This document shows, piece by piece, positions 33,750 through 46,480 of a DNA stretch of 64,000 bases. Origin of the DNA: Bathynomus jamesi (taxonomy: Eukaryota > Arthropoda > Malacostraca > Isopoda > Cirolanidae); NCBI GenBank assembly GCA_023014485.1, contig JAJOZX010007507.1, positions 93,501 through 157,500 on the forward strand, read 5' to 3'. Each line of letters starts with the position of its first letter. Positions within the stretch are counted from its first letter, which is position 1. The notes under the pieces were generated by a model. It did no database searches and was not told where the DNA came from. It saw only the letters and a list, made by a program, of their open reading frames with translations. The translations under genes were made by a program, and so were the position numbers.

Positions 33750-35121
33750 CAGGGTTCGCAAAAACCCAGGTTTTTCACAAAAAAAACCCACCCCAACTGG
33801 GTTTTTGATGGGTTGAACATTTTTTTAGGAAGGTTCGATAATTATGTAGTGCCTAATATATCTCTTATTTTATTAATTTATTTATCTAATCTACAATATA
33901 TATTAAAAAGACATCTTTATTTCACAGAAAGTTCAGATATGAGAGATAATAATGACATATTAGAATTTTCTCCATTTTAATTTTAGATCTTTCCTTTATT
34001 TCTTAACAGCAGATTTCAGCTTTATTTAGACCTAACTCAAATTTAAGTTTTTAAGATGCCAAAGAGTTATAGAGGTGGAAGATCTAAGGCTAGCGAATGG
34101 GACGAGGTGACTTTATTAAGTGATCAGTCTACTAGAGTATTATGCAATTATTGTAAAAAAGTATCACTTGAAAAATTGAGTGTGTGAAACATCATCTAGA
34201 GGAAGTTAGACCCGCATATACTGGTGGCAGACTTAAAGCTGCTGAATGGGATTAAGTAGAAATGTTGAGCGACCAACCACACAAGAGGTCGGTGCAAATA
34301 CTGCAGATGTGTATTTTCGAAAAAAATAGAACGAGTGAAACATCATTTAGATCGATGCAATAAAAATTGGGTACAGGCTCGTAATGATGAAGCGGATGAG
34401 CTTACAAATACAGCTACATCAGCAAATCTTCCTCCTACACATAGACACGGCAGTTTTGAGAGTAGACCCTCTTCGAGCAAATCGCATGAAAGCCTGGTTC
34501 ATGATGACACTACAATTCACAGTAGTGAGACTTCATTCACTTCAACCGCTTCTGAATCTTCCATACCATTTTTTTCATTCTACTCCAGCCAAGAAAACGC
34601 GAGGTCAGATAATGCCACATGTGGTTAGAACAACCGTAGATCAAAAAGAACAACTAGATTTGCAAATGGCCAGATTTTTCTTTTCAGCAAATATTCCATT
34701 TGTAGTCCTCCAAGCAGAAAAAAATTATCCGATGACTCGCTAATCAAAGTGAATAATGAAGTAGGTTTAGGTTACTCGATTCAATGAAAAAAGACTTAGT
34801 CAATTCTACTGTAACTTTAATTCAAGATGGTTGGAGCAATGTGTCAAATGATCCAATAATTGCCCATAGTGTTCACAATGGGTGTAAATCCTTTTTAATA
34901 ACTTTTCAATTTTTCATAATCTTTATTTACACATTGCATAATTTAAGAATTGTCTTATAAGTTAGCTTACTCGAAATAATGAACATGCCAAATCATTCTA
35001 ATTAGCTACAATTGAACAATGTAGCAATCAGAAATTTTTAAATTATTTTAAAATAAACATCTCTGAACAAAAACCCCAAAACCCACTGAAAATTCCGTTG
35101 GGTTTTTGGGTGCCAACCCTG
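33750..35121 (+). mobile_element. Truncated hAT element with two BED-type fingers
   Basis: Left end CAGGGTTCGCAAAAACCCAG; right end, complemented, CAGGGTTGGCACCCAAAAACCC. The flanks ACTGAAAG (33742-33749) and ACTGGAAG (35122-35129) match at 7 of 8 positions. The interior encodes the N-terminal part of a hAT transposase and then jumps to the right end, so the catalytic half is deleted. Confidence 0.82.
34055..34860 (+). pseudogene. hAT transposase N-terminal half, broken
   Basis: From a possible ATG near 34055 the frame reads MPKSYRGGRSKASEWDEV and VLCNYCKKVS, a first BED-like finger, followed by stops. A second, related unit follows (CKYCRCVFSKKIERVKHHLDRC, about 34291-34360), giving two C-x2-C...H-x4-C/H fingers in tandem. 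A Ser/Thr-rich linker (34400-34600) leads to DLQMARFFFSANIPFVVL (about 34655-34710) and LIQDGWSNVSNDPI (about 34817-34858), the start of the hAT RNase H-like core with its first Asp. The rest is missing. It would have bound and cut hAT ends. It is now a non-functional relic of the enclosing element. Confidence 0.78.
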
Positions 35122-35129
35122 ACTGGAAG

Positions 35130-35485
35130 TGTCTACCACCATTATGTGGGCTATGCGTAAGCGAACACGCGTCAACGCGAGTTTATGCCCTTTAGAGTCT
35201 CTCTTTTTACGCTCGCGATGCATTTCATGATATCGCTCGAGTTATTTACATAAACACTCCCTTTAAGGTGGCCTGTCCCCGCAAAGAAAGAAATGGGGCA
35301 ATGATAAGTTCGGGGATGAAGGTGTTCCGGCCTTACCGCATCTGATCGACTTTACATTCTATCGAAAAGTTATTAGGCTAGGTTAGTCTTTTAGTGTCGA
35401 TGTTTTGGTCTTATCGATAAAATAGGTGTAGGTCCGAGGTGTTCACCGATCTTTGGTGATGAACTGGCGAGTTCGTGTCCAGACG

Positions 35486-35518
<33 letters not shown>

Positions 35519-36636
35519 GCTGCTGCCGTTCTCGGGTTTTGTTTGCCACTGTCATGATTGTTTGTTAAAGTGAGACGAATGAAAGTGTGGTGAAATGTCA
35601 CGTATACCACTCGAAAGAGAATTTGAAACTTGAAGTTCTTAGTTAACGTACAAAACATTTTATTTTTTATTTGGACGCGGAGACGTAGGTAACTTTTGGG
35701 ACACCCTGTTGTGGTTAACACGCGGAAACCTCGGAGTGTCCTTATAAAATGGTGAAGTGGGGGGGGAATAAGGGTGAATTTAAGATGGTGAGCGTGAAAG
35801 GGTTTTCCATAAATATAAATTGGGAATCAGTTGTTGAAGGTTTGAAAAGTGAACGAGTTTTTGGAATTAGTTGACGATGATTCGATCCCCATAATTAATT
35901 AATTAATTGATAGGGTGAGGCGTAATTTTCTCTCTACTAAAGTAGTGATTCTTTCCTCTTGATTCGAAATTTTTTAATCTAGTTTAATTACGGTTTCCTA
36001 TATAGAATTTTGTTGTAGTTAACTCCTTACCCTCGAGAAACTCGTCTCCTTCGATTAAGGTGTCTTCGTACTTTGTAACATTATGGGCTTGATGCGGAAC
36101 CCCGCTGAACTTTATAAGACGAAATTGAGGCTTATTCTCGCTAAAAATAGTCATTTTATTAAATACCAAATTGGTAAATAATAAATTTCGATACGACTAA
36201 AATCAATTTCTGCATTATGTGGCACTTCTGTGCTACGTGCATGACACCTTAGTTGGCCTTCGTTCGTGGCATTCGTATTTATAAATTGCTTACCTTCATT
36301 ATAAATGATTTATTTACGTTATAAATAAATAAGCATTTATTAAATATAATAATTAATTACTTCGATCGAGATAAACGTAGTAATTTTTAATTTTATTATT
36401 ATTATTATTAAAGGCGATGAGAAGAGTTGGCTGATTGGCTGGCTGGCTGACTGGCTGAATTCGTCAGCTGAGCGAGTATATCTTGCGCTATGGCGCATAG
36501 CCTATATTGATTCCTATTTTAACTCTTATATCGAGAGACCTATTTTGTAGTAGATATTTATGTACTTTGATTTTTCAATTTCTCGTAAAACATGTTTCTG
36601 AAATAAGTAACAAAACTGAATAGTTAAGATAGGGTA
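35130..36636. other. No gene seen; CpG-richer unique sequence with (CTA)n at 35484-35520
   Basis: No coding motif on either strand. A 36-bp (CTA)n trinucleotide run lies at 35484-35520. A GACACCCTGTTGTGG phrase near 35700 may be a mariner-end scrap. There is an (ATT)n run near 36390 and a GGCT repeat near 36435-36460. Confidence 0.5.
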
Positions 36637-36778
36637 AAGTTGCCAATTGGTCGCTCATCGGTCCTAATGTCGCGCATTTCACTTCCTTCACTGTAACTAT
36701 TTTGTGGGAATTTTATTTATTTTTTTTTTTTAATTGAAATGCGCGACATTAGGACCGATGCGCGACCATTGGCAACTT
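36637..36778. mobile_element. 142-bp foldback MITE with TA flanks
   Basis: Arms of about 47 bp start AAGTTGCCAATTGGTCGC and end in the near complement. They share CGGTCCTAATGTCGCGCAT, enclose a short T-rich loop, and are flanked by TA (36635-36636 and 36779-36780). It is non-coding. Confidence 0.88.
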
Positions 36779-39700
36779 TATAAAAGAAATGTCCCGTTTT
36801 ATTGTAGCAATTTTGGGGTGGGTTCATATTTAGTTATTATTTAATGTACGAAACATAAAGTAATTTTATTTTTAGAAGTAATTAGGGTTTGAATTTAAAT
36901 GTATTAAGAGGCTTTTAGTAAAAAGGGCCCCTAACTTCGTCATTGGCTATGGCCTAACGTTGCTTCGTTAGACATTACCAGCATCCCTCATTACGAAGGA
37001 ATTTACGAGAGATGCATTTTATCATCAAATTACAACAGGTTACCATTACTTAAAACCACGTGATAGCGTTTGGATCTTCTTCTTCTTCTTCAGGCTAATA
37101 TATATAAATAGGCGTCTTGTGGAGATAAGCAAGGTTGTTGAGGTGGTCGGTCGCGCTTTGGTTTGTTGTTTGGGATTTGGTGCCAACTTAAATTTACACT
37201 ACCTGTCAGATTTGAATCCTTAGGTCGAGTACCTCTTAAGAAGAAAAAGTAGTAGTAGTTTAGGTCTTAAATTCCGAGAATGAGCTTTATCATTTATTTA
37301 TTTAAAAGTAATTTTGGGAACATCACTGAAAATGGAGTAGTGAGGTAGTTGAGTTTTGCCAAGTGCATTTTTGCACGCAGTCGCTGCGACAAGTTCTCAA
37401 GTAGGTTCAGATCAGTTCTTTCGTTCGATTGCGTTTTTCAGCAACTCTTAATTAGGTAATTTGGCCGAAACACGCGCGCACATTTCCTAGCAGGAAGAAA
37501 CTATTAAATTCATTGAATCAGTCTGAGAAAAATGAAGCAACGTAGGTTTTGGTAATGCGTAAGCGTCTAACATTAAGAATATTAATTTTACGAAAGCCAT
37601 ATAATTCTTAGCATTAACGGTTAATTCAACATCTGTTCGGGGCTTGTTTGTAAAAATATTTAACATTTTCTATTTGATGCTACTTCCTAATTTAGCTTAC
37701 TCGAAGTTCTTGTTTTTATAACGTAAAAAAAAATGTATGTTGAGCTAGACCATAATTTTAGTACTTATATTAGTATTTTAGACGATTTGAAAAAGCATTT
37801 CGGAATAAAGATAAAGTTTCACTTTAAACGAAAACTTTAAATTTTTGTTTAATTAACCGTTTATTATCGGAATAGAGTCTTAGCTTTTCGTCATTCTTAA
37901 ATTGCGTCTAGTTATGGGACCTACCCTACTGCTACGACTAACTCGTACCACACCAATAACTGTAATTTGTATTTCCCGTCCGTGGCTGCTCGCTGCGAGT
38001 GTCTTTTAGTCATATAAGTACTGTACGAAGAATCGATTAGAGAATGCCATTTCTAAATAAATCTCATAACTAGCTAATGAAGATTTTTTTTTCAATCAGC
38101 TGATAGAATCTGCAGTGTAGCCGCCTTTGTATCGAGGTCCCACGTGCAAAATTCTTGCCACACGCCTCCATTCTAGTAATTGAACCTCTTCGTCGATCTT
38201 TTACGTACTTTAGGTATAAAGAAGAATGATCGTCGAGTAATGATATCGAAACGGGCTAAATTTAGGTGCGGAATGACGCAATGCCCATTCAGAGTGACCT
38301 CGCGTGACCTTTTATTTGGTTTGTCACACGAAGCCATAAAAGTGTTTTGCTTAACAGCTGTTCGCTGAGGGATAGACCTTGGTGGAAGTTGAGAAGGGGG
38401 GGTTTGAGGGATTATAGAGGCTAGACTCCGCGTTTCATAGGGTGGGCGGTCTGTGCGCGTGCGTCGCATTGTCACTGAAACGGATGCGGGGGAAATAAGT
38501 GTAATTTAAAGGGACCGAAGTAGGGGGAAGGGGTGTTTGTATCAGCTGATCACCTTCACACTTCATATAAATATCCATTCTGACCAAAGTACAGTTTTAA
38601 AGCATTTTTTGTCTAGGAATAGTTTTGTTTATGACTTTATACGATCTGACTATAAAGTTTGTAGCACTCAAAGATCGTTTGAGATACTATATTAAGTACT
38701 TAATAAGCTAAATTGAAACTTTAATGTAAAACGTGTCTTCATCCAACAGAAGACTGCAACGATGTCAAGTTTAAAGCGTAAATAAATAAATAGTTTAAAT
38801 CTGAGAACTGCTTTTGAAGATATTATGAAGTTGGCACTTCGTATTTCTGTGAAGAGTTTATAAGGCGTAGATTTCGTCATCACGATTTTGGTTATTGTAC
38901 CCCTCGCGTTACGCAAGACAACTAATAAAACAAAAAATTTACCTGACCTTTAAAAAAAAAAAAATATATATATATATAGTGTGTGTGACCGCGTGCTGGT
39001 AATGTAAAAGTTTAAGGAAATCGTATGATAGATTTTGTTGCCTAATTGTTGCTTGACTCTTTTAAAGAGCTTCGTAGAAGGCTTTGTACGCGTCTTCCGC
39101 TTTTCTCTTTATTGAAACAGTTTTGAAAGTGAATTAAATCTCTCGTTTTGTAGTGAAGAAACTGCTTCTATTCCGTTATTGGAAGATTTCGATATTACTG
39201 AAATGAGGGCAAAAGTCGCCTAATTTAGCGGGATCGCCTTTAGTAATTTGTTAGAAAAGAAGCGTGGAGAGATTTGTGGCGTGGATTCTAGGAAGGGATT
39301 TATCGTTACTCACGGAAGAGAAATTTCCTCGATATTTGACCGGACTTAGTCTCCGGTACCGGAAACCCCGTCCGAGTTGCGGAAAAGGAAGTCACTCTTA
39401 TAAGGAGAAACGCTTTTACACCACCACCTGCTGAGGAGTCGAAGCTTCTTTCGAAGGCAATGACCGTCCTCGCTTCGAATCTCGTCGACTCGCTTTTCTT
39501 CCTTTAATTTTATTTACTTTCATTTTCTTGTTTTGGAAAGAAAAGTTTTTAAAAGTTTTCTTTTCTCGTTTTTGTAGCTTTGGTTTTGGGGCAAAATCCT
39601 CTAAATTTAGAACGATTTAAACGTAGAACGGAAAACATTTTCCAATTTACGTTTCAACGATGAAATTTTCGGAAGTTCAATGTCATCAGCGTGGTTTTTC

Positions 39701-40031
39701 CCGTGATGCAGATTTTGCATTGTCGAGCAGTAAAATTATCATCATCATCATCCGCGTCTTCCGCTTCTAAATATTGCCGGGAAGTAGTTGATAAAATGGT
39801 TGGGGAAGCTTTTCTCGAGTGATTACGCGGTGAAACGCAGTTAAGAAATACACAGTTTGAATTGTAAAGTTGCAAATGGGGGAAATTAGAGTTTTTACGC
39901 CAATTTCTCGGCGCTTCCTATCCTTCGCGAATTTGGAATTGTCAGTTGTCAAAAGTAAGTATCAACCCCTTTTTTGTAAGGAGTCGTTTCACGCGCAATA
40001 TACACTATGGCATACTGTACGGAAGATTAAG
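36779..40031. other. No gene seen; candidate unique, CpG-rich sequence
   Basis: I see no recognisable protein, RNA gene or repeat in this 3.2 kb. A TATA-like ATATATATAAATAGGCG at about 37098-37114 precedes a G/T-rich stretch that might be a transcription start, but no coding exon is linked to it. Short open stretches near 38180-38475 have no motif. Confidence 0.45.
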
Positions 40032-40209
40032 AAAAGTAAGTAGACACGGTTTTTTTTCAGCAAATTTTCCGATTTGATTATAGATACAAGGAGAAAGGAA
40101 CACTATTTTAAACATATTAATTCAATTAATTTATTATTTGCTGACAACTTTTATAATCAAATCAGAAAATTAAAAAAAAAAGGGGGGGAAGGGGTGTCTA
40201 TTTACTTTT
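40032..40209. repeat. Inverted repeat, MITE-like
   Basis: The left arm 40032-40084 and the right arm 40150-40209 are complementary (AAGTAAGTAGACAC with GTGTCTATTTACTT, and TTTTCCGATTTGATTATA with its near complement). The loop is about 65 bp. A clear target duplication is lacking. Confidence 0.65.
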
Positions 40210-40579
40210 GTCAACCCTGTGTGTACGCGTATAGTGTCCCAACGGCGAACAATAGCCGTTCGTCTCTTCATTTTCGTGGAAATTTTTGTAATTTCATTAT
40301 TTCTGTACCGAAATATTGGCCCATCATTCGTGGGAACTAATGATGACTGGGAGTGTCTGCAATGAACACTGACCAAATTAGGATGAACGATGAATATGGA
40401 TTTGGATATTCTTCAGAGCATATTTTTTTTCAGTTGTGACGAACTACGTACGAAAACCGTCACTACATTCATCTTTTGTTTACTGGACAAAGCTGCTGCG
40501 AGCTGCTCGTACCGTAAAATGAGCTTATGGTCGAAATGATGCGTAAAAATGTCAAATTTTTCATCCCATCACCAAAATA

Positions 40580-40580
<1 letters not shown>

Positions 40581-40660
<80 letters not shown>
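40581..40660. repeat. (TA)n(GT)n microsatellite
   Basis: TA units to about 40610, then GT units to about 40660, directly abutting the SINE. Confidence 0.95.
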
Positions 40661-40665
<5 letters not shown>

Positions 40666-40992
40666 CGGTGTTGTAGTGGTTAGCTAACTACGAATCCATC
40701 GGCTCGGATCGAGACCCGGTGACGGCAGGCGGCGCGCAGCAAAATCTAGCTGTTCATCTTTCCACACAATAAAGAAATTGGTTGGTAGATAAATGGGTAC
40801 CCTGGGTAACCTAGTGGTTAAGACGCTGTGCTGCTGCTGATCGGGAGGTCATGAGATCGACCCCCAGGCGAAGACCTCGTAATTTCTGACCACCCGTGGT
40901 GGATCGTGGTTCGGATTCCTCGTTTAAGCTGTACGTTTAAGGTGGAGCAACAATGGTCAGAATGATCAATTCAGACGGAAGCAAAACCAAGG
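40661..40992 (+). repeat. Composite SINE with two tRNA-like modules, most complete copy
   Basis: Module 1: TTGTAGTGGTTAGC (box A-like) and GGATCGAGACCC (box B-like), ending in AATAAAGAAATTGG and GGTAGATAAATGGGTACCC. Module 2: ACCTAGTGGTTAAGACGC and GTCATGAGATCGACCCC, again box A/B-like. A shared tail GTACGTTTAAGGTGGAGC and CAGAATGATCAATTCAGACGG follows. The copies at 13.3/17.5 and 13.6 kb have the same order with deletions. RNA polymerase III boxes would drive its RNA. It has no coding capacity. Confidence 0.8.
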
Positions 40993-41228
40993 TAACCAAG
41001 GTACGTATGTATAGGACGCAGCTGGACAGTTCCGACCAGGTTTCTTCGAGAGAGATGGTCCACACGACTATTTTTCAATTTTTCCATGTTACGTGTAGAG
41101 CGTAAAGTTTAGCTAAATTGCTTCCTTTAATATGTAATACGAATACACTGTTAAAGTACACTTTTGTGGCTTAACTCTGAAATAAACACTTGGGTTGTGG
41201 ACCGATCGAAACAATCTTAGGTTGCATC

Positions 41229-41262
<34 letters not shown>

Positions 41263-41265
<3 letters not shown>

Positions 41266-41801
41266 GTGCAGTGCTAAATAAAGAAGTGAGGGAACGCATT
41301 TTGAAAGTGTTACTCAGATGCGGGGGGGGGGGGGACAATGGCGAGCGCGGCGAGCCATACAGCTGGGGGTCCGGGGCACTGTAAGTCCCCCGGGAAATCT
41401 TTTGAAATCTGACCAATTTCAGGGATATTTTGAGGTCATATGCACTGGATATTAGGATATATTCCAAGGTTGAAGATGCAGTATTTCCAGTGTCATTAGA
41501 TATACGACATCCAGTACGATCAATAAAAATAGCTAACAACTGGAATGATTAACTAAAAAAAAGTTAACAACTGGTACGCCGTGGTGACTGTTTCACCAGA
41601 TCTTTATAGGCTAGCATTGCCTCAGTCGAAGCTAAAAGAAATGAAGCAGTTAATGATTCTTTCTCATATTTCTTCTAGGGGTGGGAATTAAAATTTCATG
41701 ACGTTAGAGATTTGTAAGTTCGGATTTATTTGAATAGTGAGGGAACGCCGTTCCGTCTACCAAAAAAAGTAAGGGAACGCCGTTCCCACAGCACTACTAC
41801 A

Positions 41802-41806
<5 letters not shown>
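41263..41806. mobile_element. Possible hAT-like element between two (TA)n runs
   Basis: Left end GTGGTGCAGTGCTAAAT.. with GAGGGAACGC; right end, complemented, CAGTGTAGTAGTGCTGTG with GGAACGGCGTTCCC. Words GAGGGAACGC and GGGAACGCCGTTCC recur near both ends. The flanks are (TA)n, so a target duplication cannot be judged. Confidence 0.45.
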
Positions 41807-41852
<46 letters not shown>

Positions 41853-42254
41853 TAAAGAGAGTGTTTGTTTTCGTTTGGCGCGCGCTCACCCTCAGCTCGC
41901 AGTATGAATATTGGAGGTCCCAAAGCGCGACATCATCGGCTCTCCCCTTGGTTCGTAATAAAGATTCTCCCCGCGTGAGGCGGAAGATTCCCCTAATCAG
42001 TCGGTGCTCGCTTCGCCCTCGAAAGGATTTGCGTGATCACTTTGTGGCGAACAGCATCGACGTATCGTCCCTTCTCGCCATTAAGATTTGCTTTTATTTT
42101 CTTCGCATTAATTCACTCTCGCACCCATTTGGTTTATTCATTCCTTTTTGTCCACTGACTCTCACGCGGGATATTTTTTGCTAGTTCCTACCGAAAACTG
42201 TTACTACCCTTCGAGCAATGCATATTTACTGTAGTTCCTCAGAGTGATGGCTTC

Positions 42255-42311
42255 CAGGGGTGTACACAGCATTTCTTAAAAGGGAACACACACACACACA
42301 CACACACACAC

Positions 42312-42342
<31 letters not shown>

Positions 42343-43003
42343 CAGCTCAAAATTGATGATTGATTTGGAATCAAAATGAATTGCATCTTGGAAGGCTTCA
42401 GTTGTATTTTATTTCCAATTTATGGGCAAAGAATTAAATTTGCACAAATTAATCGTACGTATAAAGACGTACAAACAGAGCCTTCAACTCCCTGCCCGAC
42501 GGGCGGGGCTTGTGCTTCGCAAACTCGCCTACAGCGAGGGCACGTTAGAGTTACTTACCCCTTTTGGGGGAGGTCATTCTTCCTCCCCACCAAAACCCCT
42601 CGCCTCCCTTTATGCATAACCCCCCATTACCCCATGGCGCCGGCACCTTGCAACAATTGATCAACATTGCGATTGCATATGCACTCGGAACATTTTGTGG
42701 TCATACTACTACTACCTTGGAAGATTGTGTAATACTGTTTTCATTTTTTAAAAATTTTTGAAAGAAATTTTTCTTTTAATAGTTATAGATGTAAGCGTTC
42801 CTAACCCAGCCAAAATTGCTTTTGAATTAATAACATGTCTTGGTAACCATGAAATAACAAATTCCATGACATAAAGATTTTTTGTGATGATTGTTGCAAA
42901 GTTATATCGATTTTTGAAATTTTCTTTTTCAAATATCTTTATTGAGCGTAATAATTATTTTTACAGTGGGGGGGGCTTATGCCCCCCCTTATGCACGCCA
43001 CTG
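42255..43003. mobile_element. Non-autonomous hAT element, 749 bp
   Basis: Left end CAGGGGTGTACACAGC; right end, complemented, CAGTGGCGTGCATAAGG. A perfect 8-bp duplication ATGGCTTC lies at 42247-42254 and 43004-43011. It includes a (CA)n/(TA)n/(GT)n run at 42283-42342. No transposase motif is present. Confidence 0.88.
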
Positions 43004-43011
43004 ATGGCTTC

Positions 43012-44092
43012 CTTTTTCTTGCCATGTTCAATCCCTAAGATTCTTCGTCTGGATTAAGTTTTCAGAACATTCTCAAATTACTTAAGAAATTTTTAAGCGA
43101 GTTTCAGTTTAACATTTACAATTAACCCACGAATCACTTAAATTTTAAAGGCAGCTTCGCAGATTTTACTCGAAGCTCACGAAGCATTTAAATATCAAAT
43201 ATAACTCGTCACATTTGTTTTAACCTATCATGGCTTCCGATGCGGAGCTAAAAATTTTGATAGCTACATTCTCTTCTAAATTTATTCACCAATTTGATTT
43301 TCTTCATTCGATGAAAGTGTATGAAACTCCGTAGAAGCGTGTTGGAACTTGGTTTACTGGCAGACATTAATGATAGGGAGTGCCACCTGTCGACGCTTCT
43401 ATAAAATTTTATATTTTTCTAATAGCCATTATAAAGATGGCAGATCAACAAATTCAAGAAAGAAAGCAACCATCAAAATTTTGAGTTTCACATCCCAAGC
43501 AAGACCAGTGGGCAAAATCTTGAAATTTAAGCGCTTCATATTTTGGTATATAATTGTTTTTAGGGGGATAAATTGGGATAAATTTTCTTGGACACCCATC
43601 TGAAAAAGAAAGTTGCTAGAAATACCCCAGGGATCCCAAAAGCTGTCACCAACACCAAGTTTCATGAAAATCGGTCCAGCCGTTTGGACCTGAAAAAGGA
43701 GACGGATGAACATACGGTAAATTATGGTATGATGATATGATGATGATAACTGTTTCACTTGAAAGATGAGTATTGGTCCCTGTTGAATCTCATCCGGTGT
43801 ATGAAGCAAGAAGTTAATGAAACGTTGTGGATAATCTCCCGTGACAGTAAAGAAATTGAGAAGTGAAAGGAGGCCAAATAAAGTGGAAATGGTATGGAGT
43901 GAGCATTAAAATTTGTAACTAATCGTGTGGGACTTTTGGCACAAGAGCGTCTCAAAACAAGAACGAAAAGTTTGTTGTAAAGAAGTCGTTGTGATGAATT
44001 AGCACCATTTTGTTTCCTCACTTGAAAATTTCCCCTTTCATTCTTGCATTTTTGCTTGTTTAGCTCTGCTGTTAATATGGGCTTATCGCGCG

Positions 44093-44150
<58 letters not shown>

Positions 44151-45429
44151 GGTAATGGGTTTAGTTTTCTGTGTGGTACGGAGGAAAAGTATTTGTATTT
44201 ATTATTGGTTTCCTTGGAAAGGAAGCATTTTATGGTGTATTCGCGGTGATTGGATTGGCGCGCCATTACTGAAGGCGATTCCCTCACTTAAACTGTATCG
44301 ATTTTGTTTCGTTCGATTGCATTAGGGTGTCCGTTTCTTCTTTTCATTCATTGTGGGTCTTGTCCCGTCCATCACCCCTAACCTCGTCCCCGTTCAGACA
44401 CTTTTTTTTTTTTACTCAACGGAGGGGCCACTCTCTAAGTACGCTCATGGGAGCGCTCGTCTCTCGTTCTCCCAGGCTCTGATCAGGAAGGTCTTCACAC
44501 CGATTTTCGCACCACTTTTAACAATAATCGATGTTTGGGTGTACGCCTGTCGCCTTAAAGTAAAGACTGTCATCGGTAGATACGTTGAACAATCTTCCTT
44601 CGTAAATATTGAATAGTCTATTGTATTATAAACCGCGTATTCATTATCCTCAATGAAATTGGAGACGGTGGAGGTTTTAGTTAGATTTACGTGAAGGTGC
44701 ACAACTGGACAATGATCAGAGTTGCCACCCTACGAATTCTGTCTCCGGCGAATTGTTGGTCTCCCGGTTGCAAAATGTGAATTTCCGTCTTATGATTTTT
44801 CTTCGTAATTCTTTTTACTCTGATTTTTAAAAGAATAATAAAGTTTATCGCTTAAATAATAATTGATAATTGCGGAACGATGTTTAAGTAAGCTTTAGCG
44901 GAAGACCATTTTAAGATGGCAAATATTGAAAGCGATCCTGCAAATTTCTTCAGATACGAAAGGGTTTTAAATCTGGAATTAGTTTCGGGACAACTCGATT
45001 ACCGATAATAGAGTAAATTATGTCTAGAATCCGTATCTTAATCTACGTATTCAGTTTTAACGGATTTAGATTTTTTTTTTTTACATTGGAGAATCCACGA
45101 TAATAATTGTTGATGACCGAGAAGCGTGTATATTTCGCCGTTTTGGCCCTAAAATTGATTACTTCATAACCATGTTCAAATATTCATAAGAGGTTTGAAA
45201 ACACTGACGTTGTTATCAGTCGTAGGGAATTCGCAGTTGAAAAACAAGATAACCTTCAAAAAAACAATATTCGTCTGACGGCCTTTTTCCCATTTCTGAG
45301 GCCAAATAAAGCCATGATGCTGATGTAAGCCTGTAATGGACGCATCATATTACTTATCAGTTAAGTACGTTTTTTACTTACTTTATTTAGGTTGATTTAG
45401 ATTTAATATTTTAATATATATATATATAT
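43012..45429. other. No gene seen; (GT)n at 44095-44147 and a repeat scrap at 43580-43740
   Basis: Bases 43640-43720 contain ACCAAGTTTCATGAAAATC and CGGTCCAGCCGTTTGGACC, phrases I associate with insect and crustacean repeat tails. A pure (GT)n run of about 26 units lies at 44095-44147. The remainder is CpG-containing sequence with no coding signal. Confidence 0.5.
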
Positions 45430-46480
45430 ACCTTTCAACTTTTCAAATGTTCCGTGCGATGATTCCTCATTTCACGAAGGTCAAGCTTGTCGCCCCGACT
45501 CTCGAGTTGGCCTAGTGAAGAAGTGAGTTGGTTTCTTGTACTCTCCATCTCGCATAGCCAGGTACGCCCGGCTCATCGGGGATTGTCCTGAGCCAGGCGT
45601 CTAATCTTTTTTGAAGATGTCCACCGCAACACCACTCGTGTTCCTTAAGTCTTTGGGCAGCTGATTTAAACAGTTTTGATCCTCTCGCGAGAAAACTATT
45701 TTCTTTCAGGGTTAAGGATGTTCCGTGTCTCACCTTTAATTTGGGAACACGACACAGTCTTCCTTTTCTACTTTCCACTGTTGTTTTGGGAGTTAGAGGG
45801 TTCAGAGTAAGATTAGGGACTAGTTTCTCTATTATTTTCCAAGTGTAAATAATGGTGTATCTCTCTCTCCTCCTTTCCAGTGAATATAGGTTTAATTCGC
45901 GTAACCTTTACCAGTAATTTAGTTCTTTGCACCCATTGATCTTGGCTGTGAAGCTTCTCTACATCCTTTCTAGCTGTGTAATGTCTTCTTTTTTTATATG
46001 GGCATGTTAGGACCGAGCAGTATTCCAATTTGGGTATGATCAGTGTTTTCAGTAGAGGAATCATTATATTCCTATCCTTTCTTTTAAAGGTTCTCAGTAT
46101 TTGTGCCCAGTTATTCTCTTGCTCCGTTTACTGCTATCTTATTTTGTTTCAAATTTTGCATCATCAGTCATTACAACCCCTAAATCTTTTGCTCTAGAAT
46201 TTCTCTGAATTTCCTGTCCATTTGGGGTGTAGTATTCCATGAATTTTAGGTCCTCCCTTTTTCTGTACCTTAACAGTTGAAATTTCTCTGTGTTAAACTT
46301 CATATTGTTGTTTTCCGTCCACTTGTAGATTCTGTTCATGTCTGTTTGCAGAGATTCTATATCCTCTGGGTTTCTTATTTTTCTCCTGATCTTTGTCATC
46401 GGCAAAGGATGTTACTGTGCTGTCTCTGCTAACTTCCTCATCTATATCAGTTCCTTGTGGTACTGAGCTAAGGACCTCAA
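45430..46480 (-). pseudogene. LINE fragment, second copy of the 30.5-33.4 kb family
   Basis: On the minus strand: EVLSSVPQGT, then a deletion directly to DIDEEV, then TSFADD (about 46398-46415, catalytic box intact). After a frame change come IRRKIRNPEDIESLQTDMNRIYKWTENNNMKFNTEKFQLL, RAKDLGVVMTDDAKF, LKTLIIPKLEYCS and the end WLRTIPDEPGVPGYARWRVQETNSLLH. This is the second half of the reverse transcriptase and its C-terminal domain. It is 5'-truncated at a Tc1-like element and its 3' end (45430) runs directly into a (TA)n tract. It is dead by deletion and frameshifts. Confidence 0.82.

Noticed and set aside
37085..37170. TATA-like ATATATATAAATAGGCG as a promoter
   Set aside because: AT repeats are everywhere in this window and no coding exon or conserved initiator follows, so it is not listed as a promoter.
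38173..38475. Overlapping open frames of 60-100 codons on both strands
   Set aside because: No motif, no family resemblance, no splice-site support. Probably chance in CpG-rich sequence.
42376..42761. Open frames within 42.4-42.8 kb as a gene
   Set aside because: They lie entirely inside a non-autonomous hAT element and show no recognisable domain.
44044..44325. Cys-Val repeat protein
   Set aside because: It is a translation of the (GT)n tract at 44095-44147.
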